Shown: in pieces, positions 10,354 through 20,789 of the stretch | How positions within the stretch are numbered: the stretch's first letter is position 1 | How the letters are laid out: every line of letters starts with the position of its first letter | Notes under the pieces: generated by a model | The model's database searches: none | Seen by the model: the letters and a program-made list of their open reading frames with translations, nothing else | What the model was told of the DNA's origin: nothing | Source: Phytomonas francai | Taxonomy: Eukaryota; Euglenozoa; Kinetoplastea; Trypanosomatida; Trypanosomatidae | DNA: 64,000 bases | Assembly: GCA_001766655.1 (NCBI GenBank) | Contig: MJCC01000020.1 | Span: 68,331 to 132,330 of the forward strand | Direction: 5' to 3' | Program-made: the position numbers and the translations under genes

Positions 10354-12603
10354 CTATTTCTTCGCTCGTTTGGAAGGCGGCTTCTTGGAGGTACCAGCTA
10401 AACGCTCACGTTTTTTTGGCTCAGGCATCGCTTTCTTGCTAACTGACTTTTTTGGAGCCGTCTTGGTGCTCCTTTTATTACGTTTTGAGGGTGGTTCCTC
10501 TTCTTCTTCTTCTACATCTGACTCGGGCTCTTCTATTGATGCCTCCTCCTCTTCACAGTGTTCCTTAGGGGCTTCATTTTCCACCTTTTGTGCTGCATCG
10601 GCCACTACTTCCTCTTTTTCTTCCTCTTTGTTAGAGACTGCGCTGGTGGCAGGGGCGGCGGCCGCCTTCTCCGGTTTTACCTGCGCCGGTTTCTTGCCTA
10701 GCTCTTCCATTTCATTGGCATCAAGCGTCGCGGATGAGGTGAATTCATTTACGTCTTTCGACACAGGCTCTGCCTTGGGTGAGGGTTTTTCGACAGGTTT
10801 CTCCTCCGGTTCGTCGTTATCACTGTCGCTACTAGCCTGGAGGCGCGACGACGACGGCGACGACGAGCTACTATTGCTGCTGATATCGCTGGAGCTGTCC
10901 TCGTCGCCGCTGTCGGTGACGCCGATATTGGTGACGTTCTTGAGGCCCTTGGAGTTTCCTGAGGTGGGCGCCACCGGCCCATCAGTACTGGCGGACTGCC
11001 TCGTCTTCTTGTTTGCGGTAAAGGAAGCCGAGCCATGCGCGCCTGACGGCTTCGCGCCCTTTGCGAGAACGTCAGACGCCCCTTGCCCTTCCTCGTTATC
11101 ATTGCTGTCCTCACTGAGGTTTTCAAGCTGCTTCGGCGTGCTGTCGTGCGGCTGGGCGGTCATGGACTCGTCGCTCTCACGCGAGGGTTTGTCCCGGCCC
11201 TGCTCTGGCGGGGCTTTGGTTTGCAGACGGCCCTGGCGCTGCCGTAGCCGGGCCTCGCGCTCCTCCTCCGCGGCGCGAAGGCCGTCCTTTTCTCTCTCCA
11301 AAATCTTATCAATGAGTTGGTGCCGCTCCTTTTTCGTCATAGCCTTGAGTTCAACGTGACGGGCCGCGATAAGCTTGCGCAGCTGCTCCTCAGAGTGGTG
11401 CTCATGCAAGCAATTCGACCTGGAGCAGTACCCGTGAATTAGAAAGTGGGTACAGATCTGCTTCGGAAAGAGCTCAACCGGTTTGCTCTCCTTGACTTCA
11501 CTGCCTTGGGCTTTAAGCATCAACACAATACCGCCTTTGCAAAATACGTACTTCAAGTCCTTCTTGTTCTCCGGGACGGGGTGCTCGCGCAACCACACCG
11601 TCATGCGTGGCCCGGGCATGGTGGCGCACACCAGCGTCTGTGATGGATTGGTGTACGTACGGAGGATTTCGTCAGGAATCTTTACTTTGATCTCGATAGG
11701 CTCCGGTTCCCGACGCGTCTCACCATTATACGGCCCGACACGATTGAGCGCGTTCGCGGACGCCGGGTTGGGGCTACTTGAATGCCCAAAGGGGCCCTGC
11801 GGCATCATCATCATGGATGGGAGCATGTTGTTCGGGAAGAACATATTGCCGGGATTGCTCGCGGCACCGTAGTTACCAGGGGCTGCGCTCGAGCCTGCGA
11901 CGCCGCCTAACATCATTGCGGCGGGGTTAAAAGACGATGGTGCCGCTGGCTGCATTCCAGCACCAAGCATCATCATCATCGATTTATTATCACCCATAGC
12001 ATTTTTATTCGCATAGTTTCCCAAGTAGTTGCCTTGGGCCCTGTTATTATAGCGATTCCCACCGCTGGCGCTATTCCCATTCATGTTCCCAAGGACGCCA
12101 CCCACGGAGGTTGACAGGGACGCGGCCCCCGCATCCATCAAGGCTCCCGTGTTCAGCAGACTACTGGGGATCATCGGCTGCTGTTGTTGTTGTTGTTGTT
12201 GCTGTTGTTGGCGCTGCTGGAGGAACTGAGCGAGGAGATCCGTCTGCGCGATGGGGTTCGGGACGGTCGTGGGGGGTGGCGTCGGCACCGCCGCGTGCGA
12301 CTTCTTCGCGTCGTAGCAGCGCTGGAAGAGGTAGTCGTGGTCGGCCTGGCAGGCACGACGGAACTCATTCACAGCGACGACGACGTCCTGAACTGTCTTG
12401 CAGTTCGGGCTCACCGCGGCCTGCCGAGGGTCCTCGACAACTTGGATGGGGTAGTCATAGAGGTAGAAGGATCGGGAGAGCTCCATAGATGTTACAGAGG
12501 TTAGAAAATGAATCGGCTTGGTTTCATGGGGCGCAGCCTTATGGGCAGGAACCCATACCGTCCTTCCGCCCGTAATGTGAAGGAAAATTTGATTCGAAGC
12601 CAT
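10354..12603 (-). CDS. CCCH zinc-finger protein, probable RNA-binding regulator
   Basis: The start is the ATG at 12603 (MASNQIFLHITGGRTVW); an in-frame GTG two codons upstream is ignored. An N-terminal conserved-looking domain (to about residue 115) is followed by a run of 11 glutamines, Met- and Asn-rich low complexity, and a folded-looking block (IEIKVKIPDEILRTY...). One CCCH finger lies near residues 384-401 (CTHFLIHGYCSRSNCLHEH, spacing C-x8-C-x4-C-x3-H). A charged helix follows (about 410-470), then a Ser/Asp/Glu-rich tail, ending in clustered basic motifs (KRNKRS, KKPPSKRAKK) that could be nuclear signals. Kinetoplastids control genes mainly after transcription, and CCCH proteins are common regulators of mRNA fate; that role is inferred from family. 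The specific orthologue is not identified. Confidence 0.85.
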   Translation of the reverse strand: MASNQIFLHITGGRTVWVPAHKAAPHETKPIHFLTSVTSMELSRSFYLYDYPIQVVEDPRQAAVSPNCKTVQDVVVAVNEFRRACQADHDYLFQRCYDAKKSHAAVPTPPPTTVPNPIAQTDLLAQFLQQRQQQQQQQQQQQPMIPSSLLNTGALMDAGAASLSTSVGGVLGNMNGNSASGGNRYNNRAQGNYLGNYANKNAMGDNKSMMMMLGAGMQPAAPSSFNPAAMMLGGVAGSSAAPGNYGAASNPGNMFFPNNMLPSMMMMPQGPFGHSSSPNPASANALNRVGPYNGETRREPEPIEIKVKIPDEILRTYTNPSQTLVCATMPGPRMTVWLREHPVPENKKDLKYVFCKGGIVLMLKAQGSEVKESKPVELFPKQICTHFLIHGYCSRSNCLHEHHSEEQLRKLIAARHVELKAMTKKERHQLIDKILEREKDGLRAAEEEREARLRQRQGRLQTKAPPEQGRDKPSRESDESMTAQPHDSTPKQLENLSEDSNDNEEGQGASDVLAKGAKPSGAHGSASFTANKKTRQSASTDGPVAPTSGNSKGLKNVTNIGVTDSGDEDSSSDISSNSSSSSPSSSRLQASSDSDNDEPEEKPVEKPSPKAEPVSKDVNEFTSSATLDANEMEELGKKPAQVKPEKAAAAPATSAVSNKEEEKEEVVADAAQKVENEAPKEHCEEEEASIEEPESDVEEEEEEPPSKRNKRSTKTAPKKSVSKKAMPEPKKRERLAGTSKKPPSKRAKK
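12178..12210. repeat. CAG/CAA run encoding 11 glutamines
   Basis: A mixed CAA/CAG trinucleotide repeat in the sense of the CCCH gene, encoding 11 consecutive Gln residues. It is followed by Met/Asn-rich low complexity, a typical disordered linker. Confidence 0.9.
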
Positions 12604-12927
12604 TATCACTATTAATATTTATTATTATTGTTATTGTTGTTAATGTTACGACGCCTTGTTTCACTAGACTCTACGAGGGAAAATATGAGGATTGTAGCAA
12701 AAAGTGAGCAAATAAACGTTTCGATAATAAAAATAATGGTTGAAAGGATTCCTTTTTCAATTTTTTTGCCTAAAATTGTTTCAGCGGCAGTGTCTCAGCG
12801 CTATTTTGTTGGCATATCGCGCTATCTTTTTGTACTCTTAGACAATCCCCTTGTGATTCAACCTATCCGTCATAATAGTTGACCCCCATGAAGCTTTTTA
12901 CAAGGAAAATGAGAGGGATGGAAGTGT
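12604..12927. other. Short spacer
   Basis: About 320 bases of AT-rich sequence upstream of the CCCH gene. I see nothing in it beyond a trinucleotide-like ATT-rich start near 12604-12650. Confidence 0.5.
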
Positions 12928-13917
12928 TTACGACAGGGGATCTATGCCTGGTCTACTAGCTTCACATGACCGCTCTAAGGTGGGCTCGTTTTCGGCTTCT
13001 AAGTCGCTAGGATCGTGCTTCACACGCCCATTGCCCATATTTTCCTCGAGGGCAGGTGGTAACGCATTTATTGCATCGACCTCTCGGCTGATTTCACCAG
13101 AGGGAGATATATTTGTAAAACCGCTTTCCTTCTCTTCGAACCTGTTTATTCCAAGAAGCGGATCACACATGGGCTGCCCGTCGCTTCCATCGATATGATT
13201 GAAGTCTAACAGCTCCAGCTCACGATGCGCGGCCTCGGCGCGCTCCAGCTCTGCTTGCGCCTGCAAATCCTCCAATTCCATGAACTGCGACCGGAGGCGG
13301 TGGCGCTCTTCGTGCGAGACACGCAGCTCACGCAGCCACGTGCTGCGCTTCAGGCGCTGGTGCATCTCATACTCGGTAACGTGCGCCACTGCTTCTCTTC
13401 CACATCGCGACAACAGCTGGAGGGTGTCGTTCATCGGCAATTTCACAAACGTCATGTGGTTGAACTCGTAAAGAAGGTGTAAAAAGACATCGAGTTGCTT
13501 GTGATGATAGTTCTGAAGCGTTTCTTCAGCTTTATCGTCGTCGCCTTTCTGATGCGCCGCGTCTGTCTTCTCTTGAATTACAGAGGATTTTACTCCGGCT
13601 TCCTCACCTGCGCACTTAGCCTCTAAACGACGTTGGCGTGCTCCTTCGATGCCTGGTGGGGGGTACATTAGTATGGGGTTTCGTGCCACCATCGCCTGCA
13701 ACTGCGGAAACCCACGTTCGCCGAACACCACTTGTTTAAACCGCTCGAGGCCGTGGATATCTCTGCCTCGTTTCCGGGTGCCTGAGCTGCCGGAAGCGGC
13801 GGTGCTAGGTTCCAAAGGGTTTGTGGAGACATTTGCCTGCAGCACATTTGTTGTTCCCTTGAGTTCAAAGTCTCCGATAAGGGGAGCTCCTGAAGGATTG
13901 CCTTTATGGATGGACAT
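12928..13917 (-). CDS. Hypothetical protein, 329 aa, with a helical central region
   Basis: I choose the ATG at 13917 (MSIHKGNPSGAPLIGDFELKG); the open frame extends 54 codons further upstream, but that part is hydrophobic, AT-rich and looks like 5' UTR. The family is not recognised. After a basic segment (TRKRGRDIHGLERFKQVVFG) comes a possibly folded part (LDVFLHLLYEFNHMTFVKLP), then a long charged helix near residues 195-255 (LRELRVSHEERHRLRSQFME, then alternating Glu/Ala/Leu) that could be coiled coil. The tail is acidic and disordered. No signal peptide or membrane segment. Confidence 0.75.
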   Translation of the reverse strand: MSIHKGNPSGAPLIGDFELKGTTNVLQANVSTNPLEPSTAASGSSGTRKRGRDIHGLERFKQVVFGERGFPQLQAMVARNPILMYPPPGIEGARQRRLEAKCAGEEAGVKSSVIQEKTDAAHQKGDDDKAEETLQNYHHKQLDVFLHLLYEFNHMTFVKLPMNDTLQLLSRCGREAVAHVTEYEMHQRLKRSTWLRELRVSHEERHRLRSQFMELEDLQAQAELERAEAAHRELELLDFNHIDGSDGQPMCDPLLGINRFEEKESGFTNISPSGEISREVDAINALPPALEENMGNGRVKHDPSDLEAENEPTLERSCEASRPGIDPLS

Positions 13918-14159
13918 CCCCTTTTTCTTGAATTGTCTATGAAAATAAAGTGTACTCTCTTTCTCCTTCTCTATCTCTATATGGGATATCAACAACGAAA
14001 AGCGAAAGCGCAGTAAAGCATTGGCCAATTGCAGAATAATACTAAAAAGCCATTCTTTGAAACGGAAAATGTATGACACTAATTCTGAATTTTGGAAGGA
14101 TTATTGTCTCTTTGTCCGCTAGACCTCAGCTTCAGTTTCTGCCCCTTGTCGGATCTTTT

Positions 14160-15122
14160 TCACAATTCCCACCTCTCGCTTGCCCTCTTTCCGCCAAAGA
14201 GACCTGCTCTAAGGGTACGAATATTAAAGTTGTCGTCGGGTGAGCGGTCAGCCTTTGCGAAAAAGTACGGATCCTCCTCCCACCGCTCATATCGCCGTGC
14301 GTCGTGGTATCCCGCATCGTAAGCCATGAGAAGTTCTTCCTTCCGTTCATTTCCCCCCAAAATCGGCATAAACGCCAGCAAAGCCTGCTTCGGAAAGGAG
14401 AAGTGTGTATTACCGATGTATCCATGCTTGCCAATCAGGATATTATGCCGAGCTTGTTTCTTGTTGAATCGCATGCCAATGTAGCCGTGAATATACACGT
14501 GCCGACAATACTGATCGAGCTCACTACTCAGCGACATCATCGTCCCGCGCAGGACGTTGTGCGCACCGCGGAAGGTCATCGGCTTCTGCGTGTTTGGCGC
14601 GGTCGCGGCCAAGAGGTTCTGCGCCAAGTCCGAGACGCTCTCCCAGTGCGAGATGTGATGGCCAAAGTAGATGTTCTCCTTTCTCTGCCGCATGTAGCCG
14701 GGATCTCGGTTGGAAAAGCCGATCGTGAGGGCGAGGCGATCCCGAATCAGGTCCAGCGCGTTTTGCGGCAGAAACCGCCGAACGCCCTCCGTCATCACCT
14801 CGATGCGCTTGGCCTCATCGGTCACGGCGAAGCGGTGGTCCACGATAAAATGGAGCAGGTGCTCGATATTGACGGCCCTGGGACCGCAGGCCAAGGCGAG
14901 GGCCGGAAGCACGCCCGATCCGGCACCTAATAGGAAGCTCTGCGAGAGGAGTTCCTTTTTCTCTTGCTGGAGATAAAGAGCAACACCGAGGGAGTAGGTA
15001 ACTAGGAAACCGCAGCCGCCGAAACTCAGCACTACTTTTGGCGCCGTTTTGCCGAGTTCAATAAGGGACGGAGTCTTGGCGCGGACCTTTTGGATCCATT
15101 CCTTTGGATCTGTTGGGGGCAT
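14160..15122 (-). CDS. Patatin-like (PNPLA) domain protein with degenerate active site
   Basis: The start is the ATG at 15122 (MPPTDPKEWIQKV). Residues 30-51 (VVLSFGGCGFLVTYSLGVALYL) closely match the oxyanion block of animal-type PNPLA lipases (the pattern SFxGCGFLxxYxxGV). The next motif should be the nucleophile elbow GASAG. Here residues 66-70 read GAGSG, so Gly stands at the serine position and Ser is one place later. The partner motif DGG/DGA is also not found; the best-placed segment reads GKHGYIGNTHFSFP. The protein, 320 residues, is therefore probably an inactive relative or has rearranged its active site. PNPLA enzymes hydrolyse acyl chains of lipids. No signal peptide is evident. 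Confidence 0.75.
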   Translation of the reverse strand: MPPTDPKEWIQKVRAKTPSLIELGKTAPKVVLSFGGCGFLVTYSLGVALYLQQEKKELLSQSFLLGAGSGVLPALALACGPRAVNIEHLLHFIVDHRFAVTDEAKRIEVMTEGVRRFLPQNALDLIRDRLALTIGFSNRDPGYMRQRKENIYFGHHISHWESVSDLAQNLLAATAPNTQKPMTFRGAHNVLRGTMMSLSSELDQYCRHVYIHGYIGMRFNKKQARHNILIGKHGYIGNTHFSFPKQALLAFMPILGGNERKEELLMAYDAGYHDARRYERWEEDPYFFAKADRSPDDNFNIRTLRAGLFGGKRASERWEL

Positions 15123-15658
15123 TTTGCTATGCCTACACAAAAAAGAATTTTAGAGGGGCGAAGTCTAACAGTACCTTTGATTTATCTAGACGAGAAAATT
15201 CACAACAGCGGGATGGGCTCCTACAGTAATCGCCTCTAATCAGGAAAAATAGCAACAGATGCTAAGTAAAAAATCGTATCCAGAAAGGAAAGCGGCGAAA
15301 AAGCAAGAAAACCCCTATTTGCGAAAAAAGGCACGAAATTTTGACCCTCACTGAGAGTGAACCCGATTTATTTTATACAAAAATTTCCAGCCTTTAATCA
15401 CCTTTTCATTGTTATACTGTGAATTTTTAGTTACGTTCCTCCACTTTGCCCCTTTTCCACAGACACACACACACACACACTAGCCTGATGAAATTGATTC
15501 CATTTTTTCCCCCGATATCTTGGTGCCTTAAGGGTACTGAGATTCAATATATAGAGCCCTTGTAGGAATGAAATTAACAATACCATCCCCCCCTATTCGT
15601 GCAAATAAAAGAACAGTTTGAATAGGGGCAGCGCTGCATATTAGCATTCTTTGCCTAA
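15123..15658. other. Spacer with a short CA repeat
   Basis: No gene supported. A short (CA)n tract lies at about 15464-15480. AT-rich, with poly-A/T runs. Confidence 0.5.
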
Positions 15659-16945
15659 TCACGCACCTGCTGCATTTGTTCCGGCCAACAGCTTACTGCT
15701 GATGTAGTTGGTAGTGAGATTCGCCTTTCGAATAGCCTGCGCCGCGGACCGTGATCGTACGACCGCACGGGTTAACGAATTACGTGAAACAAGAGGGTTC
15801 ATTAGAATAGCTTCATCCGGAAGTGTCGAAGGATGATGTCCCGGGGCTTGGGAGGCTGACGGTATGGTCTGCGTTTCCCCTGCTGCTTTCATTTCACTCT
15901 TCCTTGAAGTGGAATCCCGTGCGGCACTCTTGCCTTCCAGGGCACGACAGTCACGACGAGGGCGCTTTGAAATCCCAGTCAAGGCATCTTTCTCACGTGG
16001 GGTGGCCTCTCGACGCACTTCCGTCTCCTCGTCTACGGAAGAACGGCCCTCCATGCTGGCGTCGCTGGCATCGGCGTCTCTCCCTTCCCCTGGAACGAAC
16101 GGACCCACGAAGGTCAGGCTTGCCTTTGTCAGGTCCACCGGTGTGTTGTGAATGGGATCCATTGCGACCCCGGTTTCTTCGTCAAACACGAACCTCCGGC
16201 CAAGGCCCACTAGGATACTTTCTCGCCGCTGCCGCGCCCGGTGCGCGATCCAGGACGGGTGGGGAAGAAGATAATTGTATCTCAACCCCAGCCGTTTACC
16301 CTTCTTATCTGCCTTTCGAGTGACGAGATTCTCGGATATAAGATCGATTGGGGAGGGCCCCTGTTGATACCATGCCAGCTTTTCGTCCAATAAGTGATGC
16401 AGTTTAAATTCCTTTGCGCGCTGCTCAGCCTCTTCGTGCTCCTTCGTTCGTGTTAGGTTTAGAAAGCTGCGAACCTCCTTGCGCGTCATGCCTTCCACAT
16501 TCAGACCGCGTGCCTTGCATTCTAAGATAGCTTGCTGATGTTTGCTGGTGCTCTGCGAATGCTCCGCACCCGATCGATCACTCTTTGCGTGCGCCTTCCG
16601 TTTAGCCTCTCGAGCGATTTTGCGGTCTGCAGGGGAGCTAAAGAGGTAGGAAAAGGTGAAAGCGCCAGCGTCCGGATTGTGCTCCGCATCCTCGTTCCAA
16701 CTACTGCTGCCCTTATCCCGTTGCGAGCGAGCGGAAGCGGAGGCGACAGATTCTGGGGCTCCTTTGGACGTCTGTTGAAGATCCTCTGCCGTTCGCAGCG
16801 CAATGCCGACTGATCCATCCTGCACTCGCTTCAAATTGAGGCCAGAAATAAAGCCGTTCCATTCCCTTCTCCATGCATTATCCCCTTTTTCGACCTTCGC
16901 CGCATAGCGCTTACGATGGAGGTTGTGCGGTTCTGAAGTGGACAT
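15659..16945 (-). CDS. Hypothetical basic protein, 428 aa
   Basis: The start is the ATG at 16945 (MSTSEPHNLHRKRYAAKVEKG). The protein is rich in Arg, Lys and Ser and mostly disordered by appearance. More structured segments are a helical stretch (LECKARGLNVEGMTRKEVRS, about residue 140-160), a block ending YNYLLPHPSWIAHRARQRRE, and RRFVFDEETGVAMDPIHNTP (about residue 250-270). I do not recognise the family. The high positive charge would suit a nuclear or ribonucleoprotein location, which is inference. Confidence 0.75.
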   Translation of the reverse strand: MSTSEPHNLHRKRYAAKVEKGDNAWRREWNGFISGLNLKRVQDGSVGIALRTAEDLQQTSKGAPESVASASARSQRDKGSSSWNEDAEHNPDAGAFTFSYLFSSPADRKIAREAKRKAHAKSDRSGAEHSQSTSKHQQAILECKARGLNVEGMTRKEVRSFLNLTRTKEHEEAEQRAKEFKLHHLLDEKLAWYQQGPSPIDLISENLVTRKADKKGKRLGLRYNYLLPHPSWIAHRARQRRESILVGLGRRFVFDEETGVAMDPIHNTPVDLTKASLTFVGPFVPGEGRDADASDASMEGRSSVDEETEVRREATPREKDALTGISKRPRRDCRALEGKSAARDSTSRKSEMKAAGETQTIPSASQAPGHHPSTLPDEAILMNPLVSRNSLTRAVVRSRSAAQAIRKANLTTNYISSKLLAGTNAAGA

Positions 16946-17990
16946 ATCTATATATCATTCGTAGTAAAATACTATAACTTGCGTAAAATTGTGATCGAGA
17001 GGAGAGGATTTTATTACCCAGAAATGAGAACAAACCACCTTCGCCAACTGATAATCTTGCCTTTTGCATGGATAGAATATAAGGTTTAGGCGCTTAGGCA
17101 GCAGTAGAGTTCAAAGAAAAAATGCACGCTTACATTTCTATATGTACATTCTACTGTCCCTTCTGTGGGGTGACAATTCAAAGCAACAGCGTGAAAATTT
17201 CAAATAAATATCCTTCATAACTGAAAGCACATAACAGCATCACTCCAGAAACAAAAATATATTGTGGCTTCACCAAAAATCCAATCCGTTTTTTTTTCAT
17301 TCGGCAACATAAAAATACGCATCGTAACATCTGAAAGAAGACATTCAATCTATAGATATCGGTATGAAATTTTCCCATCAGGGAATTTTTGTAGGATATT
17401 TTAGTAGCTTAATTATTGTTGTTCGTTATAATATTTTCGTCACCCCAAAGGTGTGCACGAGCGAGTTCGTCAACATTTTAAGGAGACATCTAAGTTTTAA
17501 GGAAAAAATAAATACACAGAAGAATTTCGGTTACATAGATGCGTTTATCTTTAAAGATACACTTTCTCATTCTTTAGAAATTCTGATATTGAAAGCAAAA
17601 AACGTTTACCACAGTTGTCTAGCGATGAATGTACTGAATGAATCATCTTTCACAAAAGTGAATGGACAAGCGCTGAGGTTCAGAGTATACACACAAATAA
17701 TTAAATCCCTCCTATGCATTCAACCGATAAATTAAGCTTCATTTGAAACAGGTTTACATACGAAAGTTTTATTTTGATATAAACAATCGGACCCTCTCTC
17801 AAGAAGAATAGGGAAACTTTACACAATACATGAAAAAAAAAAAAAATACCGTTTAAATGACAGAACACACCTTCTTAATTTTACAGACATCCCGTTCTTT
17901 TCTCGACGAGAAGAACAAAAACTTCCCTTTATTCAGAGGAAAAATTGCTTTTACCCAAGCGTGGGGTGGGGAAAAAAAAAGAGAGATCCC
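16946..17990. other. 1-kb AT-rich spacer with no supported gene
   Basis: It contains a 123-codon plus-strand frame (17364-17735) and overlapping short minus-strand frames. All are AT-rich and lack recognisable domains, and the plus-strand frame runs against the transcription unit. I treat the stretch as UTR and spacer. Confidence 0.5.
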
Positions 17991-20127
17991 CTAGGCACGA
18001 GGCCAGACTTCTTCTTTGCTCATCGACTCGTGGGTGCTAGGGGGGTTTGAAGGGGTGATGGTGGTGCGAAGACTGGATAGCAAATCCGCAAACGACATCA
18101 TACCGTTCGGGCCGTCGGCTGGGCCGCCCAAATTGTGTTCGGAGGCGAGGGCCGACTTCGTGGGCGCCAACGCGGCCTCGACGGTCCGCCGCGCCTCGCG
18201 CGAGAGCTGGCAGGCGTCGAGGCGGAACGTGCGGAGCCGTGGCGCCGTCCGCGCGATCGCGAGGAGCTCGCCGAGGCTCGCGTCGGTGCACGCGTTCCGC
18301 GAGAGGTCGAGGTGCTCGAGGGTGGGGTGGTGGCGGAGGGCGGGGCCGAGGCCGCGGACCGCGGCGTCGCCGAGTTGATTCCCGCTCAGGTCGAGCGCGC
18401 GGAGGCGGGGGAGCCGCGCGAGGACGCGGGCGAGCGGGGCCACCCCGCGGTCCGTCAGCGGGACGCCGGCGAGCGGGAGCGCGAGCGCCGCGCGCGGCCC
18501 CCCCGCGAGGGCCTCCAGCACCCGCGGCTGCGGCCGCACGCGGTGGCGGAGGCAGGCCGCCAAATACCCGCTCCGCAGCGGCGGCGCGGTGGCCGCGGCG
18601 AGGGCGTCGTAGCCCCGCATCGGCCCCGCCAGCGCCGCGCGGAGGTCGGCGCGGAAGCGGTCGTAGCCGTTCCGCAGCGCGAGGCCGTCGTCGCCGGGCC
18701 CCACGTCGTACTCGCGCGCGAAGACGAGCGCGAGGGCGTCGAGGACGAGGCGAAGGCCGGCGGCCGCGTAGCAGGCGCCGTAGAGCGCGCGAAGCCGGGG
18801 CGCGGGGTCGGCGGGGTCGGGGAGGTCGGCGGGGTCGGGGAGGTCGGCGGGGTCGGCGAGGTCGGGCCCCCGCTCGCCGAAGCGCAGCGACGGCTNNNNN
18901 NNNNNNNNNNNNNNNNNNNNNNNNNNNNNNNNNNNNNNNNNNNNNNNNNNNNNNNNNNNNNNNNNNNNNNNNNNNNNNNNNNNNNNNNNNGGGCGCGCCG
19001 CGGGGCCGGCGGCCGGCGTCGCCCGGGGTCTCTGCGCGGGTCGGGTGGCCCTTGGCGCCCCCCGCGTGCTTCCCGGCGTGGCCGAGCGCCTTGTTCACGA
19101 GCGGGGCGAAGACGTGGACGCTGGTCGGGTGGGGGGGCTGGGGGCGGCGCTGGGACGGCGCGAGCTGCGGGAGCGGGTGGCCGGAGGACCCCCCGAAGGG
19201 CGTGCTCGGCGGCTCCGGGTTGAGCGGGGTGCCGTGGGGGCCACCGCTCGCCACGCCGGGGCTCGGGTGCGGGGCGCGTCGGCCAACGGTCGGGCGGGGG
19301 TTCACCGGAAGCACGGTGGCCTGCGGCGCCGCCGCGCGGCCCTGCGGCTTGCCGGCGCCGCAGCCATTTCGCCTTTTACTACAAGGCGCCGGCGCATCCT
19401 TGGTCGGGCTCTCCCTCGGCGACATCCGAGCCGAGGTCAGATCCTCAACCTTACTCACCAGTTCTGGTGGGAGTTCAATTTTATTTTCTTTCAGAAGCTG
19501 CACCGTTTCAGGGAGCAGCTTCACCAGAGACTGCGTCAGGCGCTCCACGATCTCCATCGAGGAGAGCTGCCCGGCAAAGAACGCCATCTCCTCCTTGAGC
19601 GCGCGAATCAGACGAGTCAGATTTTCGTGTGTTTGGTAGAAGAGCAGGCGGTAGTTGATCCCACCGTTGAGAAAGCAGCATAGCTCCTCAGAGGATGTGT
19701 AAAGTTCACGCTCCTCCCAGTAGGTGCCGCTGTGCGCCTTGTTCATGATCGAGGGCCCTTCATGCGAGCGAAAATCCATGTACGCCGACAACGAGGGGGT
19801 CTTTTCGGAGTAAAACTGGTTTCTACTGCTATGAATTCCCGTCCCGGCTATCGGATCGTGGAAGGGGAGAGATATGCTCGGAAGATCTGTTCGGCTCCGA
19901 AGGTTCGTTTCTCTACACGAGTTCGGGGTCGCATTGGTGGTATTCAAATTGGCATTCCCAGGCTCAAACATGGAATCCACCCGGGGAGTCGACGTGTGCA
20001 GCGCGTAAGAAGAGACATTAGCCCTCTTGCTATAGTTCGAAAAGGATTTATTAATTGAGGCGACAAGATACTGAAGCCTAGCCGCATCCAGAGAACCTCG
20101 ATGGCTCCTGGATGCGTTACTTTCCAT
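17991..20127 (-). CDS. Leucine-rich-repeat protein with disordered middle (internal gap)
   Basis: The start is the ATG at 20127 (MESNASRSHRGSLDAARLQYL). The N-terminal 260 residues include a probable helical bundle (ENLTRLIRALKEEMAFFAGQ; VKLLPETVQLLKENKIELPP). A Pro/Gly/Ala-rich low-complexity stretch follows to the 95-N gap. Below the gap the frame resumes, with an Ala/Leu-rich domain and at least three ribonuclease-inhibitor-type leucine-rich repeats (LPRLRALDLSGNQLGDAAV, HPTLEHLDLSRNACTDASL, APRLRTFRLDACQLS). The two halves are in different frames relative to the N count, so I join them because the gap size is an estimate. From about 19360 down to 18200 the G+C content is extremely high. 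Function unknown; LRR proteins of this layout are often cytoskeletal or flagellar. Confidence 0.75.
18811..18864. repeat. Three copies of an 18-bp GC-rich repeat
   Basis: Bases 18811-18828 and 18829-18846 are identical and 18847-18864 differs at one base. On the minus strand they encode alternating Asp-Pro-Ala-Asp-Leu-Pro in the LRR protein. They lie about 30 bp from the assembly gap. Confidence 0.9.
18896..18990. other. Assembly gap of 95 Ns in the LRR gene
   Basis: The gap lies in the most GC-rich part of the gene, beside an 18-bp repeat. Poor sequencing through high G+C is the likely cause. Confidence 0.95.
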
Positions 20128-20789
20128 TTTCCTTTGGAGAGGAGGGGGAAACGAGTCACTCGTTTTGTAGGCGGATGAAGATATAGGAAGCTTCGTAGTT
20201 TCCAAATACGAAAAGTACTGTTTCGTAGCTTGTATATATATGCACAGAAAGCAACGATACAAACACCGCGTTTGAATAATCCTAGGCCTCTATAGAATGA
20301 AGAAATCTAAAGAAACCGATTGATAGAATCGGCTCTGCATGTTACACGTTTATTGTTGCACATTTTGAAATCACAAGGTGGAGCAAATGAGATATAATTT
20401 GCTATAGAAAGGTAAAATAACACCAATGCAAAAAGTTCATTGTACGGCGACCTAAGAAATGGTGAACACGTGTTTAATGGGTCATCAGCGTCTTGTTTTG
20501 TTGTATTATACATTTACTGGTTTCAGCTCGGTGAGCTTTTGATGAGAAAAAGAACCGCAAAGCAACGTTCCTCTCTACTCACAAGGATTCAAAAACCAAA
20601 ATAGATACTTTACATTGCATTACGCTCACATAGACGATCACACGCGTATATATATGTATATATATATGAGTGTTCGTATGCATGTAGTATTTGAGGACAC
20701 TTTCACTCTCACTTGCTACGGAGCAATCGAATTCCGATTGAATAGGGGGTAGCAGAAAGGTAGCAATTCCACTTGTCTCCCACAAATAA
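20128..20789. other. Spacer, AT-rich
   Basis: No gene supported. Short (TA)n tracts occur near 20646-20668. It should hold the 3' UTR of the large coiled-coil gene and the splice region of the LRR gene. Confidence 0.5.

Noticed and set aside
17364..17735. 123-codon plus-strand ORF with ATG
   Set aside because: It is AT-rich, has no recognised domain and runs against the transcription unit. A frame of this length is not surprising somewhere in the total spacer DNA of the window.
18239..19639. Long plus-strand frames opposite the LRR gene, and similar ones opposite other GC-rich blocks (10304-11359, 27200-28081, 30290-31054, 49893-50603, 52268-52934)
   Set aside because: They are shadows: GC-rich DNA has few stops, and their proteins are Arg/Gly/Ala noise, while the minus-strand frames carry motifs.
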